From assembly GCA_001898505.1 (NCBI GenBank), contig MKTZ01000011.1, forward strand, positions 434,001 to 498,000: a stretch of 64,000 nucleotides of DNA. Reading direction: 5' to 3'. The DNA comes from Sphingobacteriales bacterium 50-39 (lineage in GTDB: Bacteria > Bacteroidota > Bacteroidia > Chitinophagales > Chitinophagaceae). Position 1 is the stretch's first letter. The number at the start of each line of letters is the position of its first letter. Below the pieces are notes generated by a model, which did no database searches, had not been told where the DNA came from, and saw only the letters and a program-made list of their open reading frames with translations. The translations under genes were made by a program, and so were the position numbers. Below, piece after piece: positions 8,457 through 17,211 of the stretch.

Positions 8457-9446
8457 TTACTTCATTTCACCGGGGATCACGTTTACGACGGACCTGTGGC
8501 CGCCACGCAACACTTCCAGCTTGATGGCCCGGCCGATGTAATATTCGCTAAGCTGCTTGTGCAGTTCGTCCACCGTTCCTATAGGGGTATGCTCGAATGA
8601 TACGATGATGTCTCCTTGCTGTAATTCATTATTATAGGCCGGTTGATCAGGAACTACTTCGGAAATATAGACACCTGTGCTTTTCTCCAGCCTATTGGCG
8701 GCAATCATTCTTCCCGTGAGATTGACAACCTGTCCGGCTATACCCAGATAGGCGCGCTTTACCCGACCTTCCATGATCAGCTTCCCGGCAACAAAGGCCG
8801 CCAGGTTGGAGGATACTGCAAAGCAAAGTCCCTGTGCGGATATGATGGTGGCGGTATTCACCCCAATGACCTGTCCAAAAGAATTAACCAGGGGACCTCC
8901 TGAATTGCCGGGGTTCAGCGAAGCATCGGTCTGTATGATATCGTCTATCAACCGTCCATTATTGGCCCTGAGTGTCCGTCCCAGCGCGCTGACGACCCCC
9001 GCAGTCACGGTATGCTGTAAACCCAGCGGATTGCCGATGGCAATGGCTATCTGTCCTGGCTGCAGGGATTCTGAATTGGCAAAGCTCAGCGCCTTCAACC
9101 CCGACTCGTATATTTTCAGTACGGCAATGTCGGTGGAAGGATCTGTGCCTTTCAATTCGGCATTGACTGTTCGCCCATCCGCCAGCGAAACCTTTATATC
9201 TCTGGCATTTTCAATGACGTGATTGTTGGTTACGATAAAGCCGTCGGAAGAAATGACAAACCCGGAACCGGAGCCCGGAGCCAATTTCTGACCACTCTTT
9301 TTGTCATTGGCGGGTTTTTGGACCTGGATATGTACGACGGCCTCTGCTACCTGGCCGACGACCCCGGTGATCGTCCTGGAATAAGCATCCAGCAGCGAAT
9401 GATCGGTATGGGGCGTATAATCGATGAATGAATAATTATTTTCCAT
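8457..9446 (-). CDS. HtrA/DegP-type serine protease with PDZ domain, no signal peptide
   Basis: 329 residues from 'MENNYSFIDYTPHTDHS'. The frame stays open to 9554, but the extra part is low in coding character. The catalytic triad is His76 ('VTNNHVI'), Asp106 ('STDIAVL') and Ser182 ('LNPGNSGGPLV'). A single PDZ domain fills about 235-325 ('GVYISEVVPDQPAYN'). Unlike DegP/DegQ there is no signal peptide or membrane anchor in the chosen frame, so the protease may be cytosolic; leaderless HtrA-like proteins with one PDZ occur in Bacteroidota. It diverges from paaZ. Confidence 0.9.
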   Translation of the reverse strand: MENNYSFIDYTPHTDHSLLDAYSRTITGVVGQVAEAVVHIQVQKPANDKKSGQKLAPGSGSGFVISSDGFIVTNNHVIENARDIKVSLADGRTVNAELKGTDPSTDIAVLKIYESGLKALSFANSESLQPGQIAIAIGNPLGLQHTVTAGVVSALGRTLRANNGRLIDDIIQTDASLNPGNSGGPLVNSFGQVIGVNTATIISAQGLCFAVSSNLAAFVAGKLIMEGRVKRAYLGIAGQVVNLTGRMIAANRLEKSTGVYISEVVPDQPAYNNELQQGDIIVSFEHTPIGTVDELHKQLSEYYIGRAIKLEVLRGGHRSVVNVIPGEMK

Positions 9447-9569
9447 GGAAAGGAGCATCCAAATGATGAACCAATCCATTGGGGATGACAGACTGGCATC
9501 CAGGAGGCGGCGATGGTCCATTGTACATGACCGATGGTCCATCCCTTCCGGCAAACGATAAAGTTTTTC

Positions 9570-9577
9570 TACATTTG
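9570..9577 (+). promoter_or_regulatory. putative -7 box of paaZ
   Basis: TACATTTG is a full match to TAnnTTTG. It ends only two bases before an ATG at 9580, so transcription from it would begin inside that start codon or after it. This favours the next in-frame ATG at 9604 as the paaZ start. No CTAACA palindrome like those at paaA and paaR is present here. Confidence 0.5.
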
Positions 9578-9603
9578 TTATGAAGAAACAAACGATCGTT
9601 AGT

Positions 9604-11655
9604 ATGCCATCGAAACTCGGAAACTACATCACTGGCAGCTGGATCACCGGCGACGGAGAGGGGCAGGCCCTCTATAATGCCGTCACGGGTGACACCATAG
9701 CCTATGCCAGCACCAAAGGCCTGGATCTTGGCGCCGCCCTGACCTATGCCCGGGAGAAAGGCAATCCGGCCCTTCGTAAGATGACTTTCCCGGAAAGGGG
9801 GCGAATGCTCCGCGCTCTGGCCCTTCATCTGAGGGAACAACTGGATAAATTCTACAAGATCAGCTATCTCACGGGCGCCACTCGTCCGGACGGCTGGATA
9901 GATATTGAAGGGGGTATCGGCAATCTTTTTTCCTATGCTTCCTTGCGGCGCAAATTCTCCAATGAACCTTTTTGCCTGGATGGCGAGGGTATGAGCCTGG
10001 GGAAGGGGGGCACATTTATGGGGCAACATATCCTCGTCCCTAAGGAAGGAGTAGCTATCCATATTAATGCCTTCAATTTCCCCGTATGGGGCATGCTGGA
10101 AAAGATCGCGGTCAATCTGCTGGCAGGGGTACCCGCGGTGGTCAAGCCGGCTACAGTCACTTCCTTCCTTACGGAGGCGGTGGTAAGAGAGATCATTGCA
10201 TCAGGCATCCTTCCACCCGGGGCGCTACAGCTCATCTGCGGCAGCGCCGGCGACCTCCTGGATCATGTGACGGCACAGGATGTAGTGACCTTTACGGGAT
10301 CGGCCTCCACGGGCCACCAGCTAAAATCCCATCCCGCCATACTCCGGGAAAATACTCCTTTCAATATGGAGGCGGACTCGCTCAATTGTTTGATCCTGGG
10401 AGAAGACGTGGATCCTTCCATGCCTGAGTGGGACCTGTTCATAAAAGAACTGCGAAAGGAAATGACGGTCAAGGCGGGGCAGAAATGTACGGCGGTGCGT
10501 CGCATATTTGTCCCGGCATCCAAAATGGAGGACGCCTGGAAGGCTCTGACAAAGGCACTATCCCAGACCACCATCGGCAATCCGGAAAATGAAAAAGTAC
10601 GCATGGGTTCCCTGGCGGGTAATACGCAACGGGAAGAGGTAAGGGCGCAGGTAAATAAACTACTGGCATCTTCGCAGATCCTGTACGGCTCGCTGGATAG
10701 TGTAGAGCTCATCGATGCGGACAATATAAAAGGAGCCTTTCTCAGTCCGTTGTTGCTGTTGAATGAAAAGCCCCTCACCAGCGAGGAACCTCATACGATC
10801 GAGGCTTTTGGTCCTGTCAGCACCATCATGCCTTATACCAGCGCGGCGGAGGCCATCGAACTGTCCAGGAAGGGTAAAGGCTCGCTCTGCAGCACCATCG
10901 TAACGGCGGATGCACGTCAGGCTCGTGATTATGTATTGGGCGCGGCTACCCATCATGGTCGTATATTAATATTGAATAGCGAATGCGCTAAAGAAAGTAC
11001 GGGGCATGGAAGTCCGCTACCTTTGCTGGTACATGGCGGACCGGGCCGGGCAGGCGGTGGAGAGGAAATGGGCGGTCTTCGCGGCGTCAAACACTATATG
11101 CAGCGGGTGGCGGTGCAAGGGTCTCCTACCATGATCACGGTGCTGACCCATACCTGGCAACCTCATGCAGAGCAGCATACAGAGGATAAACACCCTTTCC
11201 GAAAATATTTCGAGGAATTGCAGATAGGCGACGCCGTGATCACACACAAACGCACGGTGACAGAGGCGGATATCACGAACTTCGCGAACATCAGCTGGGA
11301 CCATTTTTATGCACATACCGACCATACTTCTTTGGAAGGGACATTGTTTGAAAAACCCGTTGCGCACGGTTACTTTATCCTCAGCGCTGCCGCAGGGCTG
11401 TTTGTAGATGCTGGGAAGGGGCCTGTCATGCTGAACTATGGATTGGAAGAATGTCGATTTCTCAAACCCGTCTATGCGGGGACAACCATCGGGGTCCGGC
11501 TCACCTGTAAGGAAAAGATCGAACAGGAGAAAAGAGAGGAAACGGATGTGCCAAGGGGTATCGTAAAATGGTATGTGGATGTCTATGATCAGACGGGGGA
11601 GAGTGTGGCGGTCGCGACAATACTAACTATGGTACAAAAGAAATCATCAATATGA
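9604..11655 (+). CDS. paaZ: bifunctional oxepin-CoA hydrolase / 3-oxo-5,6-dehydrosuberyl-CoA semialdehyde dehydrogenase
   Basis: 683 residues from '[13 protein letters not shown]'; an ATG at 9580 would add eight residues but sits on the promoter. Residues 1-520 are an aldehyde dehydrogenase domain: '[15 protein letters not shown]' (cofactor), 'FTGSASTG', and catalytic Cys295 in '[10 protein letters not shown]'. Residues about 540-675 are a MaoC-like hotdog hydratase ('[11 protein letters not shown]', '[13 protein letters not shown]'). This two-domain order is diagnostic for PaaZ, which opens the oxepin-CoA ring and oxidises the aldehyde in aerobic phenylacetate breakdown. Its stop overlaps the next start (ATGA). 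It lies about 27 kb from the main paa cluster. Confidence 0.94.
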   Translation: MPSKLGNYITGSWITGDGEGQALYNAVTGDTIAYASTKGLDLGAALTYAREKGNPALRKMTFPERGRMLRALALHLREQLDKFYKISYLTGATRPDGWIDIEGGIGNLFSYASLRRKFSNEPFCLDGEGMSLGKGGTFMGQHILVPKEGVAIHINAFNFPVWGMLEKIAVNLLAGVPAVVKPATVTSFLTEAVVREIIASGILPPGALQLICGSAGDLLDHVTAQDVVTFTGSASTGHQLKSHPAILRENTPFNMEADSLNCLILGEDVDPSMPEWDLFIKELRKEMTVKAGQKCTAVRRIFVPASKMEDAWKALTKALSQTTIGNPENEKVRMGSLAGNTQREEVRAQVNKLLASSQILYGSLDSVELIDADNIKGAFLSPLLLLNEKPLTSEEPHTIEAFGPVSTIMPYTSAAEAIELSRKGKGSLCSTIVTADARQARDYVLGAATHHGRILILNSECAKESTGHGSPLPLLVHGGPGRAGGGEEMGGLRGVKHYMQRVAVQGSPTMITVLTHTWQPHAEQHTEDKHPFRKYFEELQIGDAVITHKRTVTEADITNFANISWDHFYAHTDHTSLEGTLFEKPVAHGYFILSAAAGLFVDAGKGPVMLNYGLEECRFLKPVYAGTTIGVRLTCKEKIEQEKREETDVPRGIVKWYVDVYDQTGESVAVATILTMVQKKSSI

Positions 11656-12425
11656 TCACCGGAAACACAAAAGACGGTTACGTAAAGACCGAGCATCATC
11701 GTGGCATCACTACGATAGAGTTTTTTCATCCTCAAAGCAATTCCCTGCCAGGCATTCTGCTGGAACAGCTGGCACACGCCATTCACGGGGCCGGTAACGA
11801 CAAAGAGACCAAGGTGATCATCCTTCGGGCGGGAGGGGAAAAAGCCTTTTGCGCCGGAGCCTCCTTCGACGAGCTGCTGGCGGTCGAGAATGCCGAACAG
11901 GGTTTTCAATTCTTTATTGGTTTTGCGCATTTGATCAATGCCATGCGCAAGTGTCCTCAATTTATCATTGCACGTATCCATGGCAAGTGTGTAGGTGGCG
12001 CGGTGGGACTGGCGGCAGCGGCCGACTATGCGATTGCGGTGCATGGCGCGGACGTAAAGCTCAGCGAGCTGGCTGTGGGCATCGGCCCCTTTGTCGTTGG
12101 CCCCGCTGTGGAGAGAAAGATGGGGCTGGCGGCCTTTAGCACCCTTTCCATCGATGCGACCATGTGGCGTAGTGCAGAGTGGGCGCACAGAAAAGGTCTT
12201 TATGCAGAGCTGCATAACAGCGTAGAGGAAATGGATGAGGCCGTCCACCGCCTGGCAGATCATCTCTTGCATTCCAACCCTCATGCTATGGCCCTGATGA
12301 AGGAGATGTTCTGGAAGGGTACGGAACACTGGGATACATTGCTGGCGGAAAGGGCATCGTTTAGCGGCCGGCTGGTGCTGAGCGAATTCAGCAGACACGC
12401 CATTCAGCAGTTCAAGAAAAAATAA
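11652..12425 (+). CDS. enoyl-CoA hydratase/isomerase family protein (Paa pathway?)
   Basis: 257 residues of the crotonase fold. 'EKAFCAGASFDEL' is the first oxyanion-hole segment and 'IHGKCVGGAVGLAAAADYAIA' the CoA-binding/second oxyanion segment. 'VKLSELAVGIGPFVVGP' replaces the usual E-x-G-L-P loop, with Glu present in SEL. The start overlaps the paaZ stop by four bases, so the two are translationally coupled. That makes a step after ring opening in phenylacetate beta-oxidation (PaaF-like) likely, but the exact reaction is inference. A strong terminator follows directly. Confidence 0.82.
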   Translation: MITGNTKDGYVKTEHHRGITTIEFFHPQSNSLPGILLEQLAHAIHGAGNDKETKVIILRAGGEKAFCAGASFDELLAVENAEQGFQFFIGFAHLINAMRKCPQFIIARIHGKCVGGAVGLAAAADYAIAVHGADVKLSELAVGIGPFVVGPAVERKMGLAAFSTLSIDATMWRSAEWAHRKGLYAELHNSVEEMDEAVHRLADHLLHSNPHAMALMKEMFWKGTEHWDTLLAERASFSGRLVLSEFSRHAIQQFKKK

Positions 12426-12446
12426 AGGGGCCATGTGCGGCCCCTT
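12425..12446. terminator. hairpin ending the paaZ operon
   Basis: Eight-bp arms AAGGGGCC and GGCCCCTT around loop ATGTGC, starting on the last base of the hydratase stop codon. T-rich on both sides, so it may also end the convergent carbonic anhydrase transcript. Confidence 0.75.
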
Positions 12447-12465
12447 CTCCTGGTAAGGATATTTG

Positions 12466-13101
12466 TCATAGGTCGTCGTACTTATATAATGGGTCGATGG
12501 GTGCTCCTGCATCCATATGGAAGACGGGATTGATAATGCCGTCTTTCAGGCCATATACCCATCCGTGCAGCTGCGGGCGCTGATCTTTTACCCAGGCACG
12601 TTGGATGATCGAGGTCTTGGCGAGGTGCAATACCTGCTCCTTAACATTCAGTTCCACCAGCTTGTCCGCTCTTTGTTCATCGTCGCAGATGGAATCCAGC
12701 TCGTCGCTGTACAGCCGGTAGACATCCTTGATATTCCGCAGCCACATGTTCAGCACATATTTGAAATCGTGATTGGTCATTGCAGCCTTGACCCCGCCAC
12801 AGCCATAATGGCCGCAGACGATGACATGCTCCACTTTCAGATGATTCACGGCATAATCCAGCACGCTGAGAACATTCACATCGGTGTGGATGACCAGGTT
12901 GGCGATATTGCGATGAACAAAGATCTCACCGGGCTGTGTACCGGTGATCTTATCGGCAGGTACACGGCTGTCGCTGCAGCCAATCCAGAGGAACTTCGGT
13001 GTTTGCAGATGCGCCAGCCTTTCAAAATAACCGGGATCATCGGCTTTGACCTCACTCGCCCAGGCTTTGTTCTCCAATAATAATTTTTCTATCGGTGACA
13101 T
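12466..13101 (-). CDS. beta-class carbonic anhydrase
   Basis: 211 residues. 'CSDSR' gives Cys42, Asp44 and Arg46, and 'CGHYGCGG' gives His98 and Cys101; these match the zinc ligands and the Asp-Arg dyad of the E. coli Can type. The enzyme hydrates CO2 to bicarbonate in the cytosol. It lies 33 bases downstream of a SulP transporter on the same strand, which suggests linked bicarbonate uptake and conversion. No signal peptide. Confidence 0.95.
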   Translation of the reverse strand: MSPIEKLLLENKAWASEVKADDPGYFERLAHLQTPKFLWIGCSDSRVPADKITGTQPGEIFVHRNIANLVIHTDVNVLSVLDYAVNHLKVEHVIVCGHYGCGGVKAAMTNHDFKYVLNMWLRNIKDVYRLYSDELDSICDDEQRADKLVELNVKEQVLHLAKTSIIQRAWVKDQRPQLHGWVYGLKDGIINPVFHMDAGAPIDPLYKYDDL

Positions 13102-13134
13102 ATGATTATTTTCTTTTTTGTAAATATAAAGTCT

Positions 13135-14715
13135 TTATGCGGCTTGTTCATCGAATTCTTTCCCAATGACCAGCTGATGGAGGGATTTAAAAGCGCTCTT
13201 TTTTACCTCTACCTTAATATTTTTCAGGCCGGCATGATGCATGAACTCGTTGATGACATCGATGATGTCCTTGTCGATGAAGTCGGCCCGGGTAATATCG
13301 ATGAGCACAAATGAATTCTCCGGCACCTGCTCCAATTTTTCCTTTATAATGGGTTTGTTGAGGAAAGAGACATCCTTCCTTAACCTTACCAGGTACTTGT
13401 TCTCATCGTTTACGATCATCACTGCCGAGTGAAAATTGCTGCGCAGCAGGAAAAAGAGAGAGACGCCCATGCCGACGAGTATACCTATCAACAGGTCGGT
13501 GAGCAGTATGGCTACAATGGTCACGACAAAAGGAATGAGCTGATCCCATCCCTTTTGATGGAATTCCCGGAAGAGTGCAGGTTTTGCCAGCTTGTAACCC
13601 GTGGCGATAAGAATGGCCGCCAGGGCGCTCAGCGGGATCATGTTCAACAGGCCGGGGATGAACAGCACGCTCATCAGCAGTAAGAGACCATGGAACATGG
13701 TGGACAGTCGTGTTTTACCGCCCGCATTGACATTGGCAGAGCTTCGTACGATGACAGATGTGATAGGCAGCCCACCCAGCAATCCTGATACAAGGTTGCC
13801 TATGCCCTGGGCCTTTAGCTCCCGATTGGTAGGAGTACGTCTGTTGTACGGGTCCAGTTTGTCGACGGCTTCGATACTGAGTAATGTCTCCAGACTTGCT
13901 ACGAGCGCAATGGTGACACCGGTGATCCATATCTGTGGATTGCCGAGATACTGCCATTGAGGATAACGCAACAACTCACCCGCGGAAGAAAGCCCCGCTG
14001 TTACCGGCAGCTTCACCAGGTGATTGGCATCCAGGGCCCAGACATGTCCAAAGCCACCGAGGAATTTATAGAGAAGAACACCTGCGAATACCACTACCAG
14101 CGGACCGGGAATAAACTTGAACAATGGCCGGCTCTTGATAAACTTCCTGTCCCATATCCACAGGATGATCAGGGATATCAGCCCTATCACGATAGCTGCG
14201 GGCGAAAGATAGTTTATCGAATAGATGATCTCGGAAAAGGTATTTCTCCTGTCAATTTGTATAAAGGCCTCGTCTCCCTGAAAATCTTTGTCGAATCCAA
14301 CGAGGTGTGGCAGCTGTTTCAGAATAAGGATGATGCCGATGGCGGCCAGCATTCCCCGTATAACGGAGTTGGGAACATAGTCGCCGATGATGCCTGCCCG
14401 CAGGAATCCAAGTAATATTTGCAGGACGCCGGCAATAACCACGGACAAGAGAAATGCTTCAAATGCGGGCATCTTGCCGATGGCAACGGCCACCACTGCC
14501 GTAAGACCCGCGGCAGGACCGCTGACACTTAAGGACGAACCGCTGAGCGCACCGATGACAAGACCGCCGATGATGCCGGCGATGATGCCGGAAAATAAAG
14601 GTGCATTGGAGCCAAGGGCCACACCCAGACACAAGGGCAGGGCTACGAGAAAGACTACCACGGCCGCAGGGATATCCGAAGCCGCATTGGATAATGGGTT
14701 TTTACGTTGAGTCAT
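13135..14715 (-). CDS. SulP-family anion transporter with STAS domain
   Basis: 526 residues with about 11-12 hydrophobic segments through residue 425, then a STAS domain (about 435-520, 'PENSFVLIDITRADFIDKDII'). 'SVSGPAAGLTAVV' is the conserved SulP core motif. Family members carry sulfate, bicarbonate or other anions in the inner membrane. Being followed by a carbonic anhydrase gene favours bicarbonate, as in BicA-like systems, but this is inference from context. Confidence 0.9.
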   Translation of the reverse strand: MTQRKNPLSNAASDIPAAVVVFLVALPLCLGVALGSNAPLFSGIIAGIIGGLVIGALSGSSLSVSGPAAGLTAVVAVAIGKMPAFEAFLLSVVIAGVLQILLGFLRAGIIGDYVPNSVIRGMLAAIGIILILKQLPHLVGFDKDFQGDEAFIQIDRRNTFSEIIYSINYLSPAAIVIGLISLIILWIWDRKFIKSRPLFKFIPGPLVVVFAGVLLYKFLGGFGHVWALDANHLVKLPVTAGLSSAGELLRYPQWQYLGNPQIWITGVTIALVASLETLLSIEAVDKLDPYNRRTPTNRELKAQGIGNLVSGLLGGLPITSVIVRSSANVNAGGKTRLSTMFHGLLLLMSVLFIPGLLNMIPLSALAAILIATGYKLAKPALFREFHQKGWDQLIPFVVTIVAILLTDLLIGILVGMGVSLFFLLRSNFHSAVMIVNDENKYLVRLRKDVSFLNKPIIKEKLEQVPENSFVLIDITRADFIDKDIIDVINEFMHHAGLKNIKVEVKKSAFKSLHQLVIGKEFDEQAA

Positions 14716-14770
14716 TTGTGTTATTTTAAAGGATGGTCAAATGGCAGGTTGGGGCCATGACGTGACAGGT

Positions 14771-14793
14771 CCTGTGTTCGTAACCGAACAAGG
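14771..14793. other. inverted repeat between the sulP start and the small upstream gene
   Basis: TGTTCG (14775-14780) and CGAACA (14785-14790) flank TAAC, extended by CCT and AGG with one bulged base. There is no T run, so it may be a weak terminator for the gene ending at 14820, or an operator before sulP. Confidence 0.35.
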
Positions 14794-14819
14794 ATGCATT
14801 GATCTTCTGCGAAAATGAC

Positions 14820-15134
14820 TCACGAGTTGGGTGGGGGAGCGAAAATATCGTCTGCATGCCTGGCTTCCAGGGCTTCTACCTGGTGAGGGATGGGCTTGTG
14901 CGCACTGATGAGAATGGATTGGATGAGGGTTGGATGTACAACGGGCAAAAAGTGCTTGGTAAGATCATCTCCGGAATGTTTACCACCGTCGTCGGCATGC
15001 ACGAGCTCTTCCGTTGCCTGACCGCCTAAGAGCCAGGAAATAGTCTGCTTCAACGGTAACAGCTGTATGCTGAGTACCAATAGTAAAAATACAGATATGA
15101 TCTTTTTAGTCGCCAAGGCCTGGCGAAGATACAA
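14820..15134 (-). CDS. small secreted protein with C-terminal PPPN motif
   Basis: Up to 104 residues. No ATG is present at the 5' end; candidate starts are TTG at 15134 and TTG at 15116. A hydrophobic segment ('IISVFLLLVLSIQLLP') lies about 12 residues in and acts as signal peptide or anchor. The rest is polar, and the end reads 'DDIFAPPPNS'. I recall short Bacteroidota proteins with an N-terminal hydrophobic segment and a C-terminal 'PPP' motif, of unknown role. It follows fabG by 30 bases on the same strand; its upstream 'TATCTTCG' is one base off a -7 box. Confidence 0.55.
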   Translation of the reverse strand: MYLRQALATKKIISVFLLLVLSIQLLPLKQTISWLLGGQATEELVHADDGGKHSGDDLTKHFLPVVHPTLIQSILISAHKPIPHQVEALEARHADDIFAPPPNS

Positions 15135-15164
15135 TAATCTTTGGGATGGTCTGCTACGTAAGTG

Positions 15165-15917
15165 TTAAATATTCAAACCGCCGCATACGCTAATTGCCTG
15201 GCCTGTAATATAAGAGCTCATGTCACTGGCAAGGAATAATGTAGTGTTGGCAATTTCTTCCCCGCTGCCAAATCTGCCCAGCGGGATCCTTTCCAAAAAG
15301 GCCTTGGCGCCTTCGCCTTCTTTAAGATAATGCGTCATATCCGTCTCCACAAATCCGGGAGCTATGGCATTGCAACGAATGTTACGGCTGCCCAGCTCGA
15401 GCGCTACAGACTTGGTGAAACCGATGATCCCGGCCTTGGAGGCGGCGTAGCTGCTTTGACCCGCATTGCCGCGAATGCCTACGATGGAACTCATATTGAT
15501 GATCGATCCTTTCCGCGCCTTCATCATGGGACGGATCACCTGTTTGGTCATGTTGAATACACTTTTCAGGTTGATGTCCATCACCTCGTCCCATTGCTCG
15601 GGTGTCAGGCGTAGTAACAGATTGTCTTTTGATATACCGGCATTGTTCACACACACGTCCACTACCCCAAACTCTTTTATCACATCGTTCACGAGTGTCT
15701 CGCATTCTGCATATACACCGGCATTGCTTTTATAGGCTTTGGCTTTTACACCAAATCCTTTCAACTTATCCTCCAGCGCCCTGGCCTTTTCCTCGCTGCT
15801 GAGGTAGGTAAAGGCGATATTTGCCCCCTGTTCGGCTAATTTTACGGCAATAGCTTCTCCGATACCGCGGCTGGCGCCGGTGACAATAGCAATTTTTCCT
15901 TCCAGTAGTTTATTCAT
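15165..15917 (-). CDS. fabG: 3-oxoacyl-[acyl-carrier-protein] reductase
   Basis: 250 residues, short-chain dehydrogenase. 'TGASRGIG' binds NADP(H), 'NNAG' supports the fold, and Ser in 'INMSSIVG' with 'SSYAASKAG' gives the catalytic Ser-Tyr-Lys set. 'QAISVCGGLNI' is the normal FabG end. It reduces 3-oxoacyl-ACP in fatty acid elongation. A full -7 box (TATATTTG) lies four bases before the ATG, so the mRNA is probably leaderless. It diverges from the membrane protein gene at 15948. Confidence 0.94.
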   Translation of the reverse strand: MNKLLEGKIAIVTGASRGIGEAIAVKLAEQGANIAFTYLSSEEKARALEDKLKGFGVKAKAYKSNAGVYAECETLVNDVIKEFGVVDVCVNNAGISKDNLLLRLTPEQWDEVMDINLKSVFNMTKQVIRPMMKARKGSIINMSSIVGIRGNAGQSSYAASKAGIIGFTKSVALELGSRNIRCNAIAPGFVETDMTHYLKEGEGAKAFLERIPLGRFGSGEEIANTTLFLASDMSSYITGQAISVCGGLNI

Positions 15918-15921
15918 GGGT

Positions 15922-15942
15922 CAAATATAAATATTTATTTTG
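15922..15942. promoter_or_regulatory. back-to-back promoter boxes of fabG and the 15948 gene
   Basis: Minus strand 15929-15922 reads TATATTTG, four bases before the fabG ATG. Plus strand 15936-15942 reads TATTTTG (one base shorter than consensus), five bases before the ATG at 15948. The two start codons are only 30 bases apart, leaving room for nothing but the two -7 boxes, and both transcripts would begin at or near the start codon. Confidence 0.5.
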
Positions 15943-15947
15943 CATCA

Positions 15948-17192
15948 ATGACCCCCCGCCGATACACCGGACTGCTTATTGCTTTCGCTGTAGAAACACT
16001 GTCCTCCACCTGGCTGCTGAAGATGAGTGGATGGGTTCCTTTTCTTTCTATCCTGTATTTCCTTTCGGGGATTGCGCTTGCATGGCTGCTGTTGTCCTTC
16101 CCCGTTGTAAGGTTGGTGAGGCCTGCACGAGGTTGGTGGAAAACCCATACGATCCATTACCGGCTGATCATCATCGGCATGATAGCCCTTGCCATGTATA
16201 GCTGGTGCCGCTATTGGTTCGAAGAGATACCGATCGACATCAGCAATGCGGATATGCTGCCTATCATCAAAGTGATGGGTGAGCGCTTTGTCGCGGGCCA
16301 TCATAAGCAAGTCTACGATGTGATCCCCTGGATATGGAATGGCATACAGCCTATCTATCTCCCGGCCATGTGGCTGCCCTACGTGCCGGCTATCGCGCTG
16401 GGTCTGGACATCCGCTGGATCACGATGGCGGGGCTGCTCTTTTCTTTTGCAGTATTCCTTCTCCTTTACCGACCGGAGATACACCGCTACCTATCCTTTT
16501 TCACAGCGGTGCTGGCCTTTCTTTTGTTCTGGTGGATACTGGCGGACAATACGCCGGGGATCATCAGCGTATCGGAAGAAGGGGTGGTGGTCGCCTATTA
16601 TGTGCTGCTGGTATTGGCATTGGCATCGGGCAACCCCTGGTGGATAGGCATAACGGCCAGCCTGTGTATGTTGAGCCGATATTCGCTGGTAGGATGGATA
16701 CCGGCCTATACCTTGTATCTGCTGCTGGGGAAAAAATGGAAACGTATCGGCATATTTGCTTTTGCGGGTATCCTGTGTTTTATCCTGCTGTTCCTGCTAC
16801 CGGTGGGGGGACAAACGGTTATGAGACTGGCAAAGCTGCCGGGTAATTACATTCCCTTTGCCGCCCGTGTATGGCATGACAGCCCGGGTGTATTCTCGAC
16901 ATCTCCGGCGTTTGCCTGGTTCTTCGGACCGGGCAGGGTCATATTGCTACATAGGGTGCTTATCGCGTTTAGCTTTATCGTGCCGTCTGCCTGGGTTTGG
17001 TATGGGTATAGTAAAAAGAAGGCCAATATACCGCTGGCGACCTTAAAGCTCAGTCTGGTGATCTTTTACTGCTTCATCGACGTACCCTATCTCTATCTTT
17101 TTTATACTTCTTCGTTTGTGAGTCTTGTCATCGTCACGATGCTGGTGCGGAAGCCGGATGAGTCGCCTCCGGCGGTGATGCCAGAGGCATGA
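15948..17192 (+). CDS. polytopic membrane protein, possibly GT-C-like
   Basis: 414 residues with roughly ten or more hydrophobic segments over the whole length. After the second segment comes a periplasm-facing stretch 'EEIPIDISNADMLPIIKVMG' and then '...KQVYDVIPWIWNG', resembling the acidic first loop of GT-C type membrane glycosyltransferases, but I see no diagnostic DxD. The C terminus is short and cytosolic. Single gene, divergent from fabG and convergent with the GH3 gene. Function unassigned. Confidence 0.7.
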   Translation: MTPRRYTGLLIAFAVETLSSTWLLKMSGWVPFLSILYFLSGIALAWLLLSFPVVRLVRPARGWWKTHTIHYRLIIIGMIALAMYSWCRYWFEEIPIDISNADMLPIIKVMGERFVAGHHKQVYDVIPWIWNGIQPIYLPAMWLPYVPAIALGLDIRWITMAGLLFSFAVFLLLYRPEIHRYLSFFTAVLAFLLFWWILADNTPGIISVSEEGVVVAYYVLLVLALASGNPWWIGITASLCMLSRYSLVGWIPAYTLYLLLGKKWKRIGIFAFAGILCFILLFLLPVGGQTVMRLAKLPGNYIPFAARVWHDSPGVFSTSPAFAWFFGPGRVILLHRVLIAFSFIVPSAWVWYGYSKKKANIPLATLKLSLVIFYCFIDVPYLYLFYTSSFVSLVIVTMLVRKPDESPPAVMPEA

Positions 17193-17211
17193 CCCGGGAT
17201 GATGTCGGGAG

